Below are positions 47,393 to 56,162 of a stretch of DNA of 64,000 bases, in pieces. Position 1 is the first letter of the stretch. Each line of letters starts with the position of its first letter. A program made the translations under genes and the position numbers. The notes beneath the pieces are model-generated. The model did not search any database, was not told the origin of the DNA, and saw nothing but the letters and a program-made list of their open reading frames with translations. Source of the DNA: Leishmania donovani (Eukaryota; Euglenozoa; Kinetoplastea; Trypanosomatida; Trypanosomatidae); assembly GCF_000227135.1 (NCBI RefSeq), contig NC_018261.1, forward strand, positions 1,374,355 to 1,438,354, written 5' to 3'.

Positions 47393-48928
47393 ATGAGGCT
47401 GCCGAAAGCTTTAGCAGTGGCTGCGCTGTGCTTCGCATTATGTGTGTGCACCGCATCCGTCGGCGGCCATCAGGTCGCGCTCATCTCGGACATCCACTAC
47501 GACCCACTTTACGGCACCAGCAGGGCGCTAAAGTGCACGAGCGACTCTAGCCCTATGTATGGTATGCAAGGCTGCGACTCGTCATTGCAGCTGATGGCGC
47601 GTACCCTGGCCGACGTGTCGGCGCAGAACCCGAGCTTGGTGCTTTACACTGGCGACTGGCAGCGGCACAAGTTTGCCAATAGCAGTCTGGCTCCTGCCGC
47701 TATCTTCAAGGACATGTCGGAGCGCTTTCACAATGTCACAGTGGACGGCTCACTCGGCGCGGTTGCCTTCAGTGGGGCAATGGGCAACAATGATGTCGTG
47801 CCCGACTACTATTATTCGTTGGAGGACACGGTTTCGGAGGAGGAACTGGCGCACCGCGTGGCGGCGATGCGCGGCGCCGCGCTTTTGAGCGATGCAGAGG
47901 CTTCCGTGATGAGAAACTGCGGCTATTACACACATATGATGGATAGCGTACATGTGATTGTGCTGCACACGTTATTGTGGGCCCACGAGCTTCAGCCGCC
48001 GCTGCCCTCCAACCTCAGCGACCCGTGCAACCAGTTCTCTTTTCTGCGGAGTGAGCTGGCGAAGGTGCGGGCGGCTAACAAGCGAGCGATCATCATGGGC
48101 CACATCCCCCCTGGCCTGAACACGTACAATGTGCTTAAACGCGGCTTTGGCTCTGCGGCCGGTGACATGTTCTGGAAGGAGCAGTATGAGGCGACCTACA
48201 ATAGCATCATCCGCGAGTACAAGGATCTCTTAGTGGTGCAGTTGTTTGGGCATACACACATGTTCAAGCTGCTCACGATGCCACGGAATGACGTACTGGG
48301 TATCGTCGTTCCATCCATCTCACCCATCTTCGGCAACCACCCGTCCTACCTGATGGCCAACTTCAGCGAAACCTGGGAGCTGGAGGATGCGCAAAGTCGC
48401 TACACCATTGGCGAAGGCGTATTCCACTCTGGACTCTCCGCCAAAGAGGTGTTGAGCCTCAATGCTGGGCTGCACTCCGTCTCTGATGTGCGAGCGGCCA
48501 TCACTCTGCTGGCGACAAACGATACGATGTGGGATCGTTTCCTCACTGTATTCTGCGGTGGCGAGAAACGCTCTCAAGTGTTCCCACACAGGAAGTGCGA
48601 CAAACAATGCCGCTACATTATTGTCTGCTCGATGCTGGAGAATAATCACACGTATATTCAGCGCTGTGTGGCCAATTACAGCCTTCTGCCAGGGCCTTCG
48701 CAGGACACTAGAACCACGGTCTTCATGACGGCCGGCATAGTCCTTTTTTCGCTGTTCGTGATGGGGGCAAGCGTGGCGATGCTGCTCATGATCCGCAGTG
48801 GACAGACAACGCTGTCGTGGTCGAATATGAAGAGCGCCATCTGGTGGAAGTCCCTTGTCTCGAAGCAGGGGAGCCAAACCACCCCCGTGTTAGAGAACGA
48901 GCTGGGAGACCGTCGCACGGTTGTTTAG
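47393..48928 (+). CDS. Calcineurin-like phosphoesterase, acid-sphingomyelinase/endopolyphosphatase type, membrane-anchored
   Basis: This is a 511-aa protein with a signal peptide (hydrophobic core ~6-22) and the five metal motifs of the superfamily: S-D-I-H-Y-D (D33, H35), T-G-D-W (D88), G-N-N-D at 131-134, G-H-I-P-P-G (H237) and G-H-T-H at 286-289. The C-terminus has one TM helix at ~443-467 and a ~45-residue cytosolic tail. The G-H-I-P-P-G and long C-terminal domain are those of acid sphingomyelinase-like proteins. The G-N-N-D-V-V-P-D-Y motif, where most members have G-N-H, is more like vacuolar endopolyphosphatases. Several N-x-S/T sites and cysteines suit a lysosomal, acidocalcisomal or surface lumen. 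Substrate could be a phosphodiester lipid, nucleotide or polyphosphate; the sequence does not settle it. ATG 47393 follows the splice acceptor. Confidence 0.88.
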   Translation: MRLPKALAVAALCFALCVCTASVGGHQVALISDIHYDPLYGTSRALKCTSDSSPMYGMQGCDSSLQLMARTLADVSAQNPSLVLYTGDWQRHKFANSSLAPAAIFKDMSERFHNVTVDGSLGAVAFSGAMGNNDVVPDYYYSLEDTVSEEELAHRVAAMRGAALLSDAEASVMRNCGYYTHMMDSVHVIVLHTLLWAHELQPPLPSNLSDPCNQFSFLRSELAKVRAANKRAIIMGHIPPGLNTYNVLKRGFGSAAGDMFWKEQYEATYNSIIREYKDLLVVQLFGHTHMFKLLTMPRNDVLGIVVPSISPIFGNHPSYLMANFSETWELEDAQSRYTIGEGVFHSGLSAKEVLSLNAGLHSVSDVRAAITLLATNDTMWDRFLTVFCGGEKRSQVFPHRKCDKQCRYIIVCSMLENNHTYIQRCVANYSLLPGPSQDTRTTVFMTAGIVLFSLFVMGASVAMLLMIRSGQTTLSWSNMKSAIWWKSLVSKQGSQTTPVLENELGDRRTVV

Positions 48929-49019
48929 TGAAGACACTACCCTCGGTCTGTTTGCGCTAGGCTTGTTAGTCCTTAGTTTGCTGTCCTCTCCTCTTCGCTG
49001 CGCAAACGCCCTGCTCCAC

Positions 49020-50440
49020 GCACGTGTCCGAGGGAGGATCATGACACCCTGCCTTCTCCGCGTGGACACTCAACCAAGATGTGGGGCTAGCCGACGGGCT
49101 GCAGAGGCCATCAAAGCGCTCACGACTCGGCCTGCCGAGCTCAGGGGGGTCTGTCGCACGAATGCGGTCCGTCAAAGGATCGCCTCCGCTACTCCTACAT
49201 GGCACGGTTTGAATCAACGGTGCTCCACGGTGCCGCCGCGTGGTTGGATGGCGCTGGTCGGAAACTGCACGAAGCCCTTGCGCACCTTCACGCCCAAACA
49301 GTAGCAGTCATCGTGGGTACCCTATAATACCCAGGCAACAGAGGCCTACTCGAAGAGGCCGAGCTCCTGCCTCTCGACTCCACAGCGCTGCTGCGCCGCG
49401 CACGCCTGCATCCCTCCGCAGCCACTCCAGGAGGCCGCCTTGCGCACTTGGCGTGGGGATGGGTGCACGCGCCGCATGGCGGTGTCGTCACAACGCCTCC
49501 GCAGCTCTCACGCCGGTGTGCAGGCATCGACACCCCTGCGGAGCTCCGCACGCCCGTTGCGCAGCTCTCCCCTACCCGCTGGTGCACAGATGGTGCAGCA
49601 CAGATACAAAGCAGATCACGTGCCGCCGTGATGCTCTATCGCGATCATGCACGCACAGATGCGCACGGGCAAGGGGCGGCGGCGCTCTTGCGTGCCGCGA
49701 CAGCACCCAGCGTGCAGCAGTGGTGCCCATGCCTCACCTGCCGCGACACAGGGAAGCACGTGTGGTCGCCCTTGCTGAGGGGTCGCTCTCCCACCCTCAT
49801 GGCGCCTGGCACGGGTCCCGCAACCATGGAGGACGGCTTGGTGCGACGGACGTGGCCACGTGCGCTGGCGCGACGGTGGCCCGTCGCGTGCGCCTCGCCT
49901 TTCAGCGTGCCAGTGGCCACTCTGACTTGGTGCACACCGACGGGGCGGTCGAGACCGCATAAACAGCCATGCCAGAGAGGCGCCGACGCCAGCTGCACGG
50001 ATGGCGGACCCGGTCACCCGTCTCCGACGCCACGCCGACATCCCCCGAAACCGCGCCACACAATGCGGCGCGCTGACACAAGAGGTTCTTCGCGGCAGCC
50101 GTCCCACACCACAACAGCACGGCTGCTGAGCTTACAAGACGACAGGGGAGACCCTGCTCACCCAGTCCCGCACAGGCACCACCTGCCCGCTGCTGCGCTC
50201 GCGCTGCGTGGCACCCCTCCCCGCCCGGCCAGAGCCTCTGCACCCGCCCTCGAGCTGCACCCTCCACGCGGCCTACCTTTATCAAGGCATGCAGTGCACA
50301 CAGGTCTTCGTCGCGCCGATCCCGCATCATCTCTGCGGAAAAGGGCCGAGGAAGTATACGAAGAGGACGCTGAACGCATGTGCCCGATTCGAACCGGCAG
50401 AGACCTTTCGTTCAAGAGGATGCTGATGTGGCCGGATTGC
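49020..50440 (+). mobile_element. Degenerate ingi/L1Tc-type non-LTR retroposon relic (DIRE-like), RT thumb to C-terminus
   Basis: Conceptual translation on the + strand, with frame changes, gives pieces in the right order for the 3' half of a trypanosomatid LINE. First comes R-R-A-A-E-A-I-K-A-L at ~49.1 kb. Next comes V-L-H-G-A-A-A-W-L-D (49,217-49,246), the RT-thumb Y-G-A-A-A-W box. Then come G-N-R-G-L-L-E-E-A-E-L-L-P-L from ~49,335 and a long Arg/Ala/Pro-rich stretch where RNase H would lie. Last comes L-L-T-Q-S-R-T-G-T-T-C-P-L-L-R-S (50,154-50,201), the box after RNase H. A stop at 49,324 and at least two frameshifts show it is dead. The 5' end, palm and endonuclease are missing. Leishmania genomes carry such dead elements (DIREs). 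The open frame at 49,448-50,518 is a chance by-product of the high GC. Edges are approximate. Confidence 0.75.
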
Positions 50441-51479
50441 TACAGGGGTAGGCGAGCGATGGTGGCATGTGCATGCGGATTGGCGTGTTCGTGGTCAAGT
50501 GAGATTTTGAACAAATAAGCGAAAAGAAAATTATGCCTTCATCTCTGTCGCCTGTGGCCGTCTCTCTCTCTCTCTCATTGTGTGTGTTTGTGTGGCAACG
50601 GCTCTGAGGCATGACGACATGAACAGCCGCCCTCACCCGTGGCGGGGCCGCGCACACATGCTTTCTTGCCTTTGCTTGTCGCTTGTTTGCTTCCCTCCTT
50701 TTTTTATGTGCGCTGTCGGTTAGGAATGCAGAGCCACTCACCATGTACACATCGGTGTGCCAGCGCCCACTGCACGGGTGTATTTATGCGCCGTTTCTCC
50801 CTTTACCCGTGTCGACTGCAAAGACATTTCGTCACTTGTTTTTCTCTGCGCCCATCGTTGAGGGTTTGCATTCAAGATGCCAAGAATTTTTTGTTTCGCG
50901 GTATTTAGCGGGTGCCACCACCTTGCTTGCGAGTTCTCCGTGACACTGCTGCGTGTGTGCGGCGGCGCAGATTTGGACTCTATGCTTATCCCCCCTTTTG
51001 GCCTGCGCCTACGTTCTCGAGAGACACCCGTAGACATGAACTTGCACATGATCACAGAAAGCTTTTCTGCCACATTTATCACTTCTTCTTGCGCGTACCT
51101 CTACCCGAGAACACTGGCGGTCAAATAGGCTCTCAAAGAGCGTCTGAGGATGCGTTGACGATTGCCGTGAATGCCCCACAGGTCTGCATGCTTTACCCAA
51201 TGAAACGTTCTCGTTCTTTCTTCCATAGTCGATCCTCGGCACACCGACGTGTCGACGTCGCCGTCACACATCATCCGTCTACCATCGCCTTTCCGTCCTC
51301 CTCCTCTCTCGCTCGTCACACGCCACATGCTCGCACCCCGTCGCGGGCACGGCGAACGCACACACCATAATCGAAGAGCTTCTTCTCTCTTTCTATTCAA
51401 CGGCGCTCTTATCTTCCTCTCGCTACACCGCACTGTTTTCTCATCTCTGCACACGTTCAACTTTCGTACTTGCCCGACG
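50441..51479. other. Spacer before the first small membrane-protein gene
   Basis: UTR and intergenic DNA with a TC run near 50563-50576 and pyrimidine-rich sequence from ~51,260. No gene seen. Confidence 0.6.
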
Positions 51480-51481
51480 AG
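51480..51481 (+). promoter_or_regulatory. Candidate spliced-leader acceptor AG, paralogue 1
   Basis: The pyrimidine-rich stretch 51,410-51,475 is followed by the AG at 51480-51481, 34 nt before ATG 51515 and 5 nt before the start of the 109-bp block shared with paralogue 2. Confidence 0.45.
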
Positions 51482-51514
51482 TATCACCTCTTCTCTCACG
51501 CATACTTGATCACC

Positions 51515-52003
51515 ATGTCCTCTCTGCGCAAGCTCGTCCCGGCCACCGCGATCGCTGTGGCCGCGATGGCCCTCCCTGCGGCTGCAACGACGACGACCGC
51601 GGCCCCTGTCCCTGTCAACCTCAGGCTGAACATCATCACGGCGGTGCTGATCCTTGGGGTGTCGATTGTGTTGGCGCTGGTGTACACCCTGTGGAGGCTT
51701 CTCCCGAGGATCCGCAGTGGCGAGCTCTCCTTCTCGAAGCTCGAGTTCGACTGGCGTGCGGAGCTGCTGAACCAGACGCCGAAAAAGGAGAAGGCGCGCC
51801 GCGCGGCTGAGAAGGCTCGCCGTGAGGAGGAGATGGCGTCCGGGTGCGACCGCGACAACAACGAGGGACGCGTGCAGTACGCCCCCACGCAGCCGCGGGT
51901 GGAGGTGGGCGAGGGCGACGCCGCGGCGGCCAGGTCGCAGCGCAATGGGCAGAGGCACGGCGAGGCCGACGAGAGCGTTGCGGTGACGGTGCCCCGCGAG
52001 TAG
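51515..52003 (+). CDS. Small signal-peptide plus single-TM protein, tandem paralogue 1
   Basis: This is a 162-aa protein I do not recognise. Residues 1-25 look like a signal peptide (M-S-S-L-R-K start, Ala/Val core, cleavage near L-P-A-A-A). A Thr/Ala/Pro-rich segment of only about 15 residues follows, then a TM helix at ~36-57 (I-I-T-A-V-L-I-L-G-V-S-I-V-L-A-L-V-Y) and a basic juxtamembrane R-L-L-P-R-I-R. The ~100-residue cytosolic tail has a K/R/E-rich helix, K-K-E-K-A-R-R-A-A-E-K-A-R-R-E-E-E (~88-104), and a hydrophilic end. It shares 109 identical bases (5' leader to signal peptide) and 68 identical bases (TM to juxtamembrane) with the paralogue at 55,839, but the short exposed part between is unrelated. 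If the signal peptide is not cleaved it would instead have two TM helices. The in-frame TTG at 51470 is not used. Confidence 0.8.
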   Translation: MSSLRKLVPATAIAVAAMALPAAATTTTAAPVPVNLRLNIITAVLILGVSIVLALVYTLWRLLPRIRSGELSFSKLEFDWRAELLNQTPKKEKARRAAEKARREEEMASGCDRDNNEGRVQYAPTQPRVEVGEGDAAAARSQRNGQRHGEADESVAVTVPRE

Positions 52004-55000
52004 GAAAGAGGGAACGAAACACCCACCACTAATGAGTAAACATGCACAGCACATATGAGTGCAGCAAGGCATTGCAGGGGAGCGAGGGGGCGACTGGGGA
52101 CAGAAGAGAAAGACAGCGCGAGGGAGAGACGGCGTGAGCCCCCCCCCTCCTCCCCCAGCCTTCTCCCTTGTGCGTGACAGGTGTGCAGATTGCGCGACTT
52201 CGCCGTTCGTTCTCCGTCCCACGCTGTCTGCGTCTTGGAGCGGCGACGGATAGGGGCGCATGAAACGCACGGCATCTGGTGCGAATGCGACCGTCACTGC
52301 CGACGTCACCTGCGTCGGTGTGGGCGCCTCTGTGCGTCTGTGTCTGTGCGCGTCGTCTGTTCTTCTCCTCTTCTCACGTTGTTGCCTGCTGCCTTTTCTT
52401 TTCCTTTTTCTTCATCCCATGTTGTTGTCTGTGTACGAGTCTGTGACACTAACGGTGATATGTTCTCTCCTCCTCGTGTCCCCTCTTTCGGTGTGCCTTT
52501 TGTTTTGCTCTATTATGTTTGCTTTGTTTCATCGAACACGTGTGCGCCGAGCCGTCCCGCCTCTCCGAGAGAGAATCAAGGTCGCGCGAGAGAGACACGC
52601 ATCAGCGCACACACACCCATATATACATAAGTGAAAGGAACCTCTTCATGATCTGTGGCAGCCGTCTGCTCTCTCTCTTTTTCTGTGTTTTTTTTTTTTC
52701 GTTTCTCGGTTTGTTTTGTTTTGTTCCTCTTCTCATTTTTGAGGATATCATGCTCTGTGCGCGTTGAATTATGCGACGGGCGTGGCGGTGAGGGCGGCGG
52801 TGGCGGCGACAGCGTGGGCAGGAGATGTGTGGTGCTGGTGTATGGGAGAAGCGCCAGAGCCTCTTTTTCCCTGATTGCTTCTTCATTTTTTTTTTGTTCT
52901 CGCATCGTCGTCTATCTCACCTGTCGCGGCTTGGGCTGCGCGATGGAGCGAAAGAGAAGGGCGAGAAAAGGAGGGGAAAAGGGGTGAGCCGCAGAGGCTT
53001 GCGCTGTCCCTGCGCGCGTGGGTCTCTCTCTCCGTGGGCGTTTGGGCATGCAAGCGCTACTGTGAGTCCATTCTGCCCTCCTCCTTAGTTTGTGTATCGT
53101 GCGGCGTGGCTCTCGTCTCTCATCTCTCTCTTTCCTTCGCTTTGTTGATAAGCGCCTGCGCTCCTCCCCCCTCCCCCGCACCAGCAAGCCCTGCAGGCAC
53201 TTCCTCCCGAGCCCTTTGTCTGCCTGTGCGGAAGTGGCTCCTCGTCTTTCTCTTGTAGCCTAAAGAGGAGAAAAAGAAAACAAGAAGAGAAAAGTGCCGT
53301 CACGATGTTTTGATTGCTTCTCTGGCTTTGTTTTCGTTGTTGCCCTCTCTCCCACCCCCTCTAATTTTGACACATAAATACATAGACACAAACCGTCTCT
53401 CTCTCTCCATCTCCCTTGTGTGACTCGCTGAGGTTTTGCATTCAGCTTGTCCGTAGTCTTCTGCATTGTGATCTTCTCATGAGAGCTTCTTCCCCTTCGC
53501 CTTTGTTTTCGACCTCTTTCTCTCTTTTCGTTTCCGTCTCCTCCGTCTTTAACAATGTCTTCCTCTCGTTGGCGTGGCCGATCCCCGTGCTGCTCGTTTC
53601 ATTCTGCATTTTTTTCTGTGCGACGTCTGTGTGCGTGTGTGTGTGTGTTTGCAGGTGCTTGTAACTAAAGAGAGAGAAGCACATGGCAGGCAGACGCACA
53701 CAACTCCTCTTCCTATTCCTCTGTTCAGTCTCTTCGCGCAACACCGACTCCGACGCCTGTCGCGAAAAAGATGTGTTGACGGGCGATAAAGGAGCGATGG
53801 TGGCTGTGTGCGTGTCTGTGTCTGTGTGTGCGCCTCTTTCGCCCTCAGGATTTTTTTTCCCTGTGCCCGCTTTTCCTCTGAGCACGTCCCCTCTCCTCTC
53901 CCGGCGACTCTGCGGAAGTTGTGCATCAGCGTGCGGTGCTGGGCCTTCCACCGCCCCTGTACCTTCTCCTGCCCGTGTGCTTCTCTGCCCCCTTTCCTCT
54001 CTGTGCTTCTATCTTCTGCTTGTGGGCCCCCACTCCTTCCCACTCCCACTCTCGCTTGTCGAGGCGCACCGTGTCCCCCTCTCTTTCGCGCATTTCGTTG
54101 GAGAAAGGGACGCCGATGCGGCGGACGGTGGGGGCGAAGCGATACGCAAGAAGAAGTGGTCAACATGTTTGCGCTTTGCTGCGCTCATGATCACGGCTGC
54201 CGGTTTACCCCTGGTGTGTGTGCTTCGCGCATGCTACTGCTTGCTTATTACCGTGTGCATGCTTGTCTGCCGAGTGGTGGGGGAGGAAGGGAGGGGGAGG
54301 GGTGGCAGCGGCAACTCGAAAGTCAAGAGGCAACAGATGCGGGGGCGCCCCTGCTGCTGAGTTCGAAAGCAGAATGACTGTCAAACAGCACCCTCCCCCC
54401 ATTTTCTCGTCGCCCTTTCCAGTCTCACGCCTGTCTGTGTGTGCGTGTCTTTGCATGTCTGCATGCCCCATTCCATCCGCGTTTCATTCTGCTCGTCGGC
54501 TCTCTCGCTCTCTTTTCTTGACTCTTCGACGTGATGGCGCGTGCATGAGGTGCCCTCGTGCGGGCACACAGGGCAGCGTGCTAGGGAGGGCAGCGAGCTG
54601 ACAACGAAGACAGGCGAAAAGGCGAAGGGGATATCATCATTCCACTTCACATTGAAGGGGTAACATGCAGTAGCGCTGACGGCCAGCTGGACTTGTTCCT
54701 GTTCGATTGCGTGCCCCTACTGCGCGTGCGCTCACCTCCGTTTTTCCTCTTCCGCCTCGCCACTATACGCACTTGCGAAGCGCACGTCTTCGTTGCTCCA
54801 TGGGCAGTGGCGTAAGCCCCTGAGCACAAGGTGGTGCACTCCGCGCACCCACACACACCGGCGATGCACATAACCACAGCGAGGCAGCCTGCCACAGACG
54901 CTCACATAAATGCCAGCCTGCAGTCTTGCTGAGGCGTTGTGCGGAAGGCGCTGAATGCTATGGAAAAGAGCAACGGCGGCGTGTGTGTGTGGAGGGGGGA

Positions 55001-55730
55001 GGGCGGAGCACCGTGAGGCCTCTCGGCCTCGTTTCGTCAGCCTCGGCTGGAGATACCGGAAGGCCAGGGCGAGACGGGAAGGGGCATGTGAGTGCGTTGA
55101 TGGGGCGGCGAGGCGTTATCATCCCGCTTTTTCTCATGTTTGAGCTGTACGAAAGGACCGTAGTGTTTCTTCTGCCTCCCTCTCCCACTTCAGTGTCTGC
55201 GCTGCTGCGCGACATGAAAGCGCTGAGTCCATTCTCTCGCTACCTTCTTCCGTTGCTTGTTTTCGCTTTGTGTTGCTCATTTCTTTACCTTTCTCCTGTG
55301 CGCGTGCGTGTGTTGCTCGCCAGGAGGGAAGGGTGTGTGAAGAAGCAGAGCCGACTCTCGTCCTCGTTTAGTGTGGCAAGGCAAAGGCAAAGGGGAACAG
55401 CACAGTAGCCGCGAGAGCCGAAGCTGAACAAGGCCAGGCAGGAATTCGGCGACGAGCCGGAAAAGGAGGCGCGGTGAAGCGTGTGCTCTCATGCGGCACG
55501 ACCAGGCTGTCTAAAGGTCGCTGCGGTGGCCTCTCGGCGACTGAGGGGTTCTCGTGGACATCGTTTGCAATGCACCAGCGCGACTGCACCGAAGGGAAGC
55601 ACTTCCACTGCTAACACCGACTGTCTACGAGTTGATGCCCTCACCCTCTGTCGCTTTTTGCCTCCGCCAACTCCACCGCTGTCCATGCACTCTTCCTCTA
55701 CTCCCCCTTCCTCTCTTTCCCTCCACCTGC
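52004..55730. other. 3.7-kb gene-free stretch between the tandem paralogues
   Basis: Very pyrimidine-rich, with T14 (52688-52701), T9 and TG/TC runs. No frame shows coding-type composition. The ORF at 53,683-54,360 (+) has two hydrophobic segments but is a translation of low-complexity pyrimidine sequence. I could not find an obvious second copy of any part in the matching stretch after paralogue 2. It probably holds a long 3' UTR and the intergenic spacer. Confidence 0.55.
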
Positions 55731-55732
55731 AG
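55731..55732 (+). promoter_or_regulatory. Spliced-leader acceptor AG, paralogue 2
   Basis: A dense pyrimidine tract (55,683-55,729) ends in CTGCAG with AG at 55731-55732. The 5' UTR to ATG 55839 is about 106 nt, longer than in paralogue 1. Confidence 0.6.
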
Positions 55733-55838
55733 AGACTTCCTCGCCCTTCCTCTTCCCACAACCATCTCAAGCCTCATTTACGCAAGCCGTCAGAACCACT
55801 CCAGCCGTTACCTCTTCTCTCACGCATACTTGATCACC

Positions 55839-56162
55839 ATGTCCTCTCTGCGCAAGCTCGTCCCGGCCACCGCGATCGCTGTGGCCGCGATGGCCCTCCC
55901 TGCGGCTGCAACGACGACAATGACCCGCAGTCCCATGTATGCCGACGATGGCGTGAACATGATTCCTGTGATGATGGTCGTCGGTGTGTCGATTGTGTTG
56001 GCGCTGGTGTACACCCTGTGGAGGCTTCTCCCGAGGATCCGCAGTGGCGAGCTTTCGTCCTCGAAGCTCGGGTCCAAGTGGCGTGCGGAGCTGCTGAACC
56101 AGACGCCGAAGAAGGAGAAGGCGCGCTTCGAGGACGATTGCTCGTCTGCGGACATGGTGTAA
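55839..56162 (+). CDS. Small signal-peptide plus single-TM protein, tandem paralogue 2
   Basis: This is a 107-aa paralogue of the 162-aa protein at 51,515. The signal peptide and the half of the TM helix nearest the cytosol are identical in sequence. The exposed segment (T-M-T-R-S-P-M-Y-A-D-D-G-V-N-M) and the start of the TM helix (I-P-V-M-M-V-V) differ completely. The tail is shorter: after the shared W-R-A-E-L-L-N-Q-T-P-K-K-E-K-A-R it ends in F-E-D-D-C-S-S-A-D-M-V with no basic helix. The first 29 nt before the ATG match paralogue 1 exactly and the match stops sharply upstream. Function unknown. The pattern suggests gene conversion of the ends plus diversification of the exposed part. It is possible that more copies exist elsewhere. 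Confidence 0.8.
   Translation: MSSLRKLVPATAIAVAAMALPAAATTTMTRSPMYADDGVNMIPVMMVVGVSIVLALVYTLWRLLPRIRSGELSSSKLGSKWRAELLNQTPKKEKARFEDDCSSADMV

Noticed and set aside
49448..50518. 356-aa + strand ORF in the retroposon relic
   Set aside because: Composition is Arg/Pro/Ala/His low complexity; retroposon motifs occur in other frames of the same stretch, so this frame is open by chance in GC-rich decayed DNA.
53683..54360. 225-aa + strand ORF with two hydrophobic segments between the tandem paralogues
   Set aside because: It is a translation of pyrimidine-rich sequence (Leu/Ser/Pro/Cys/Phe) with no GC3 bias or repeat in the other spacer. It remains the best candidate if a transcript with a spliced leader is found here.
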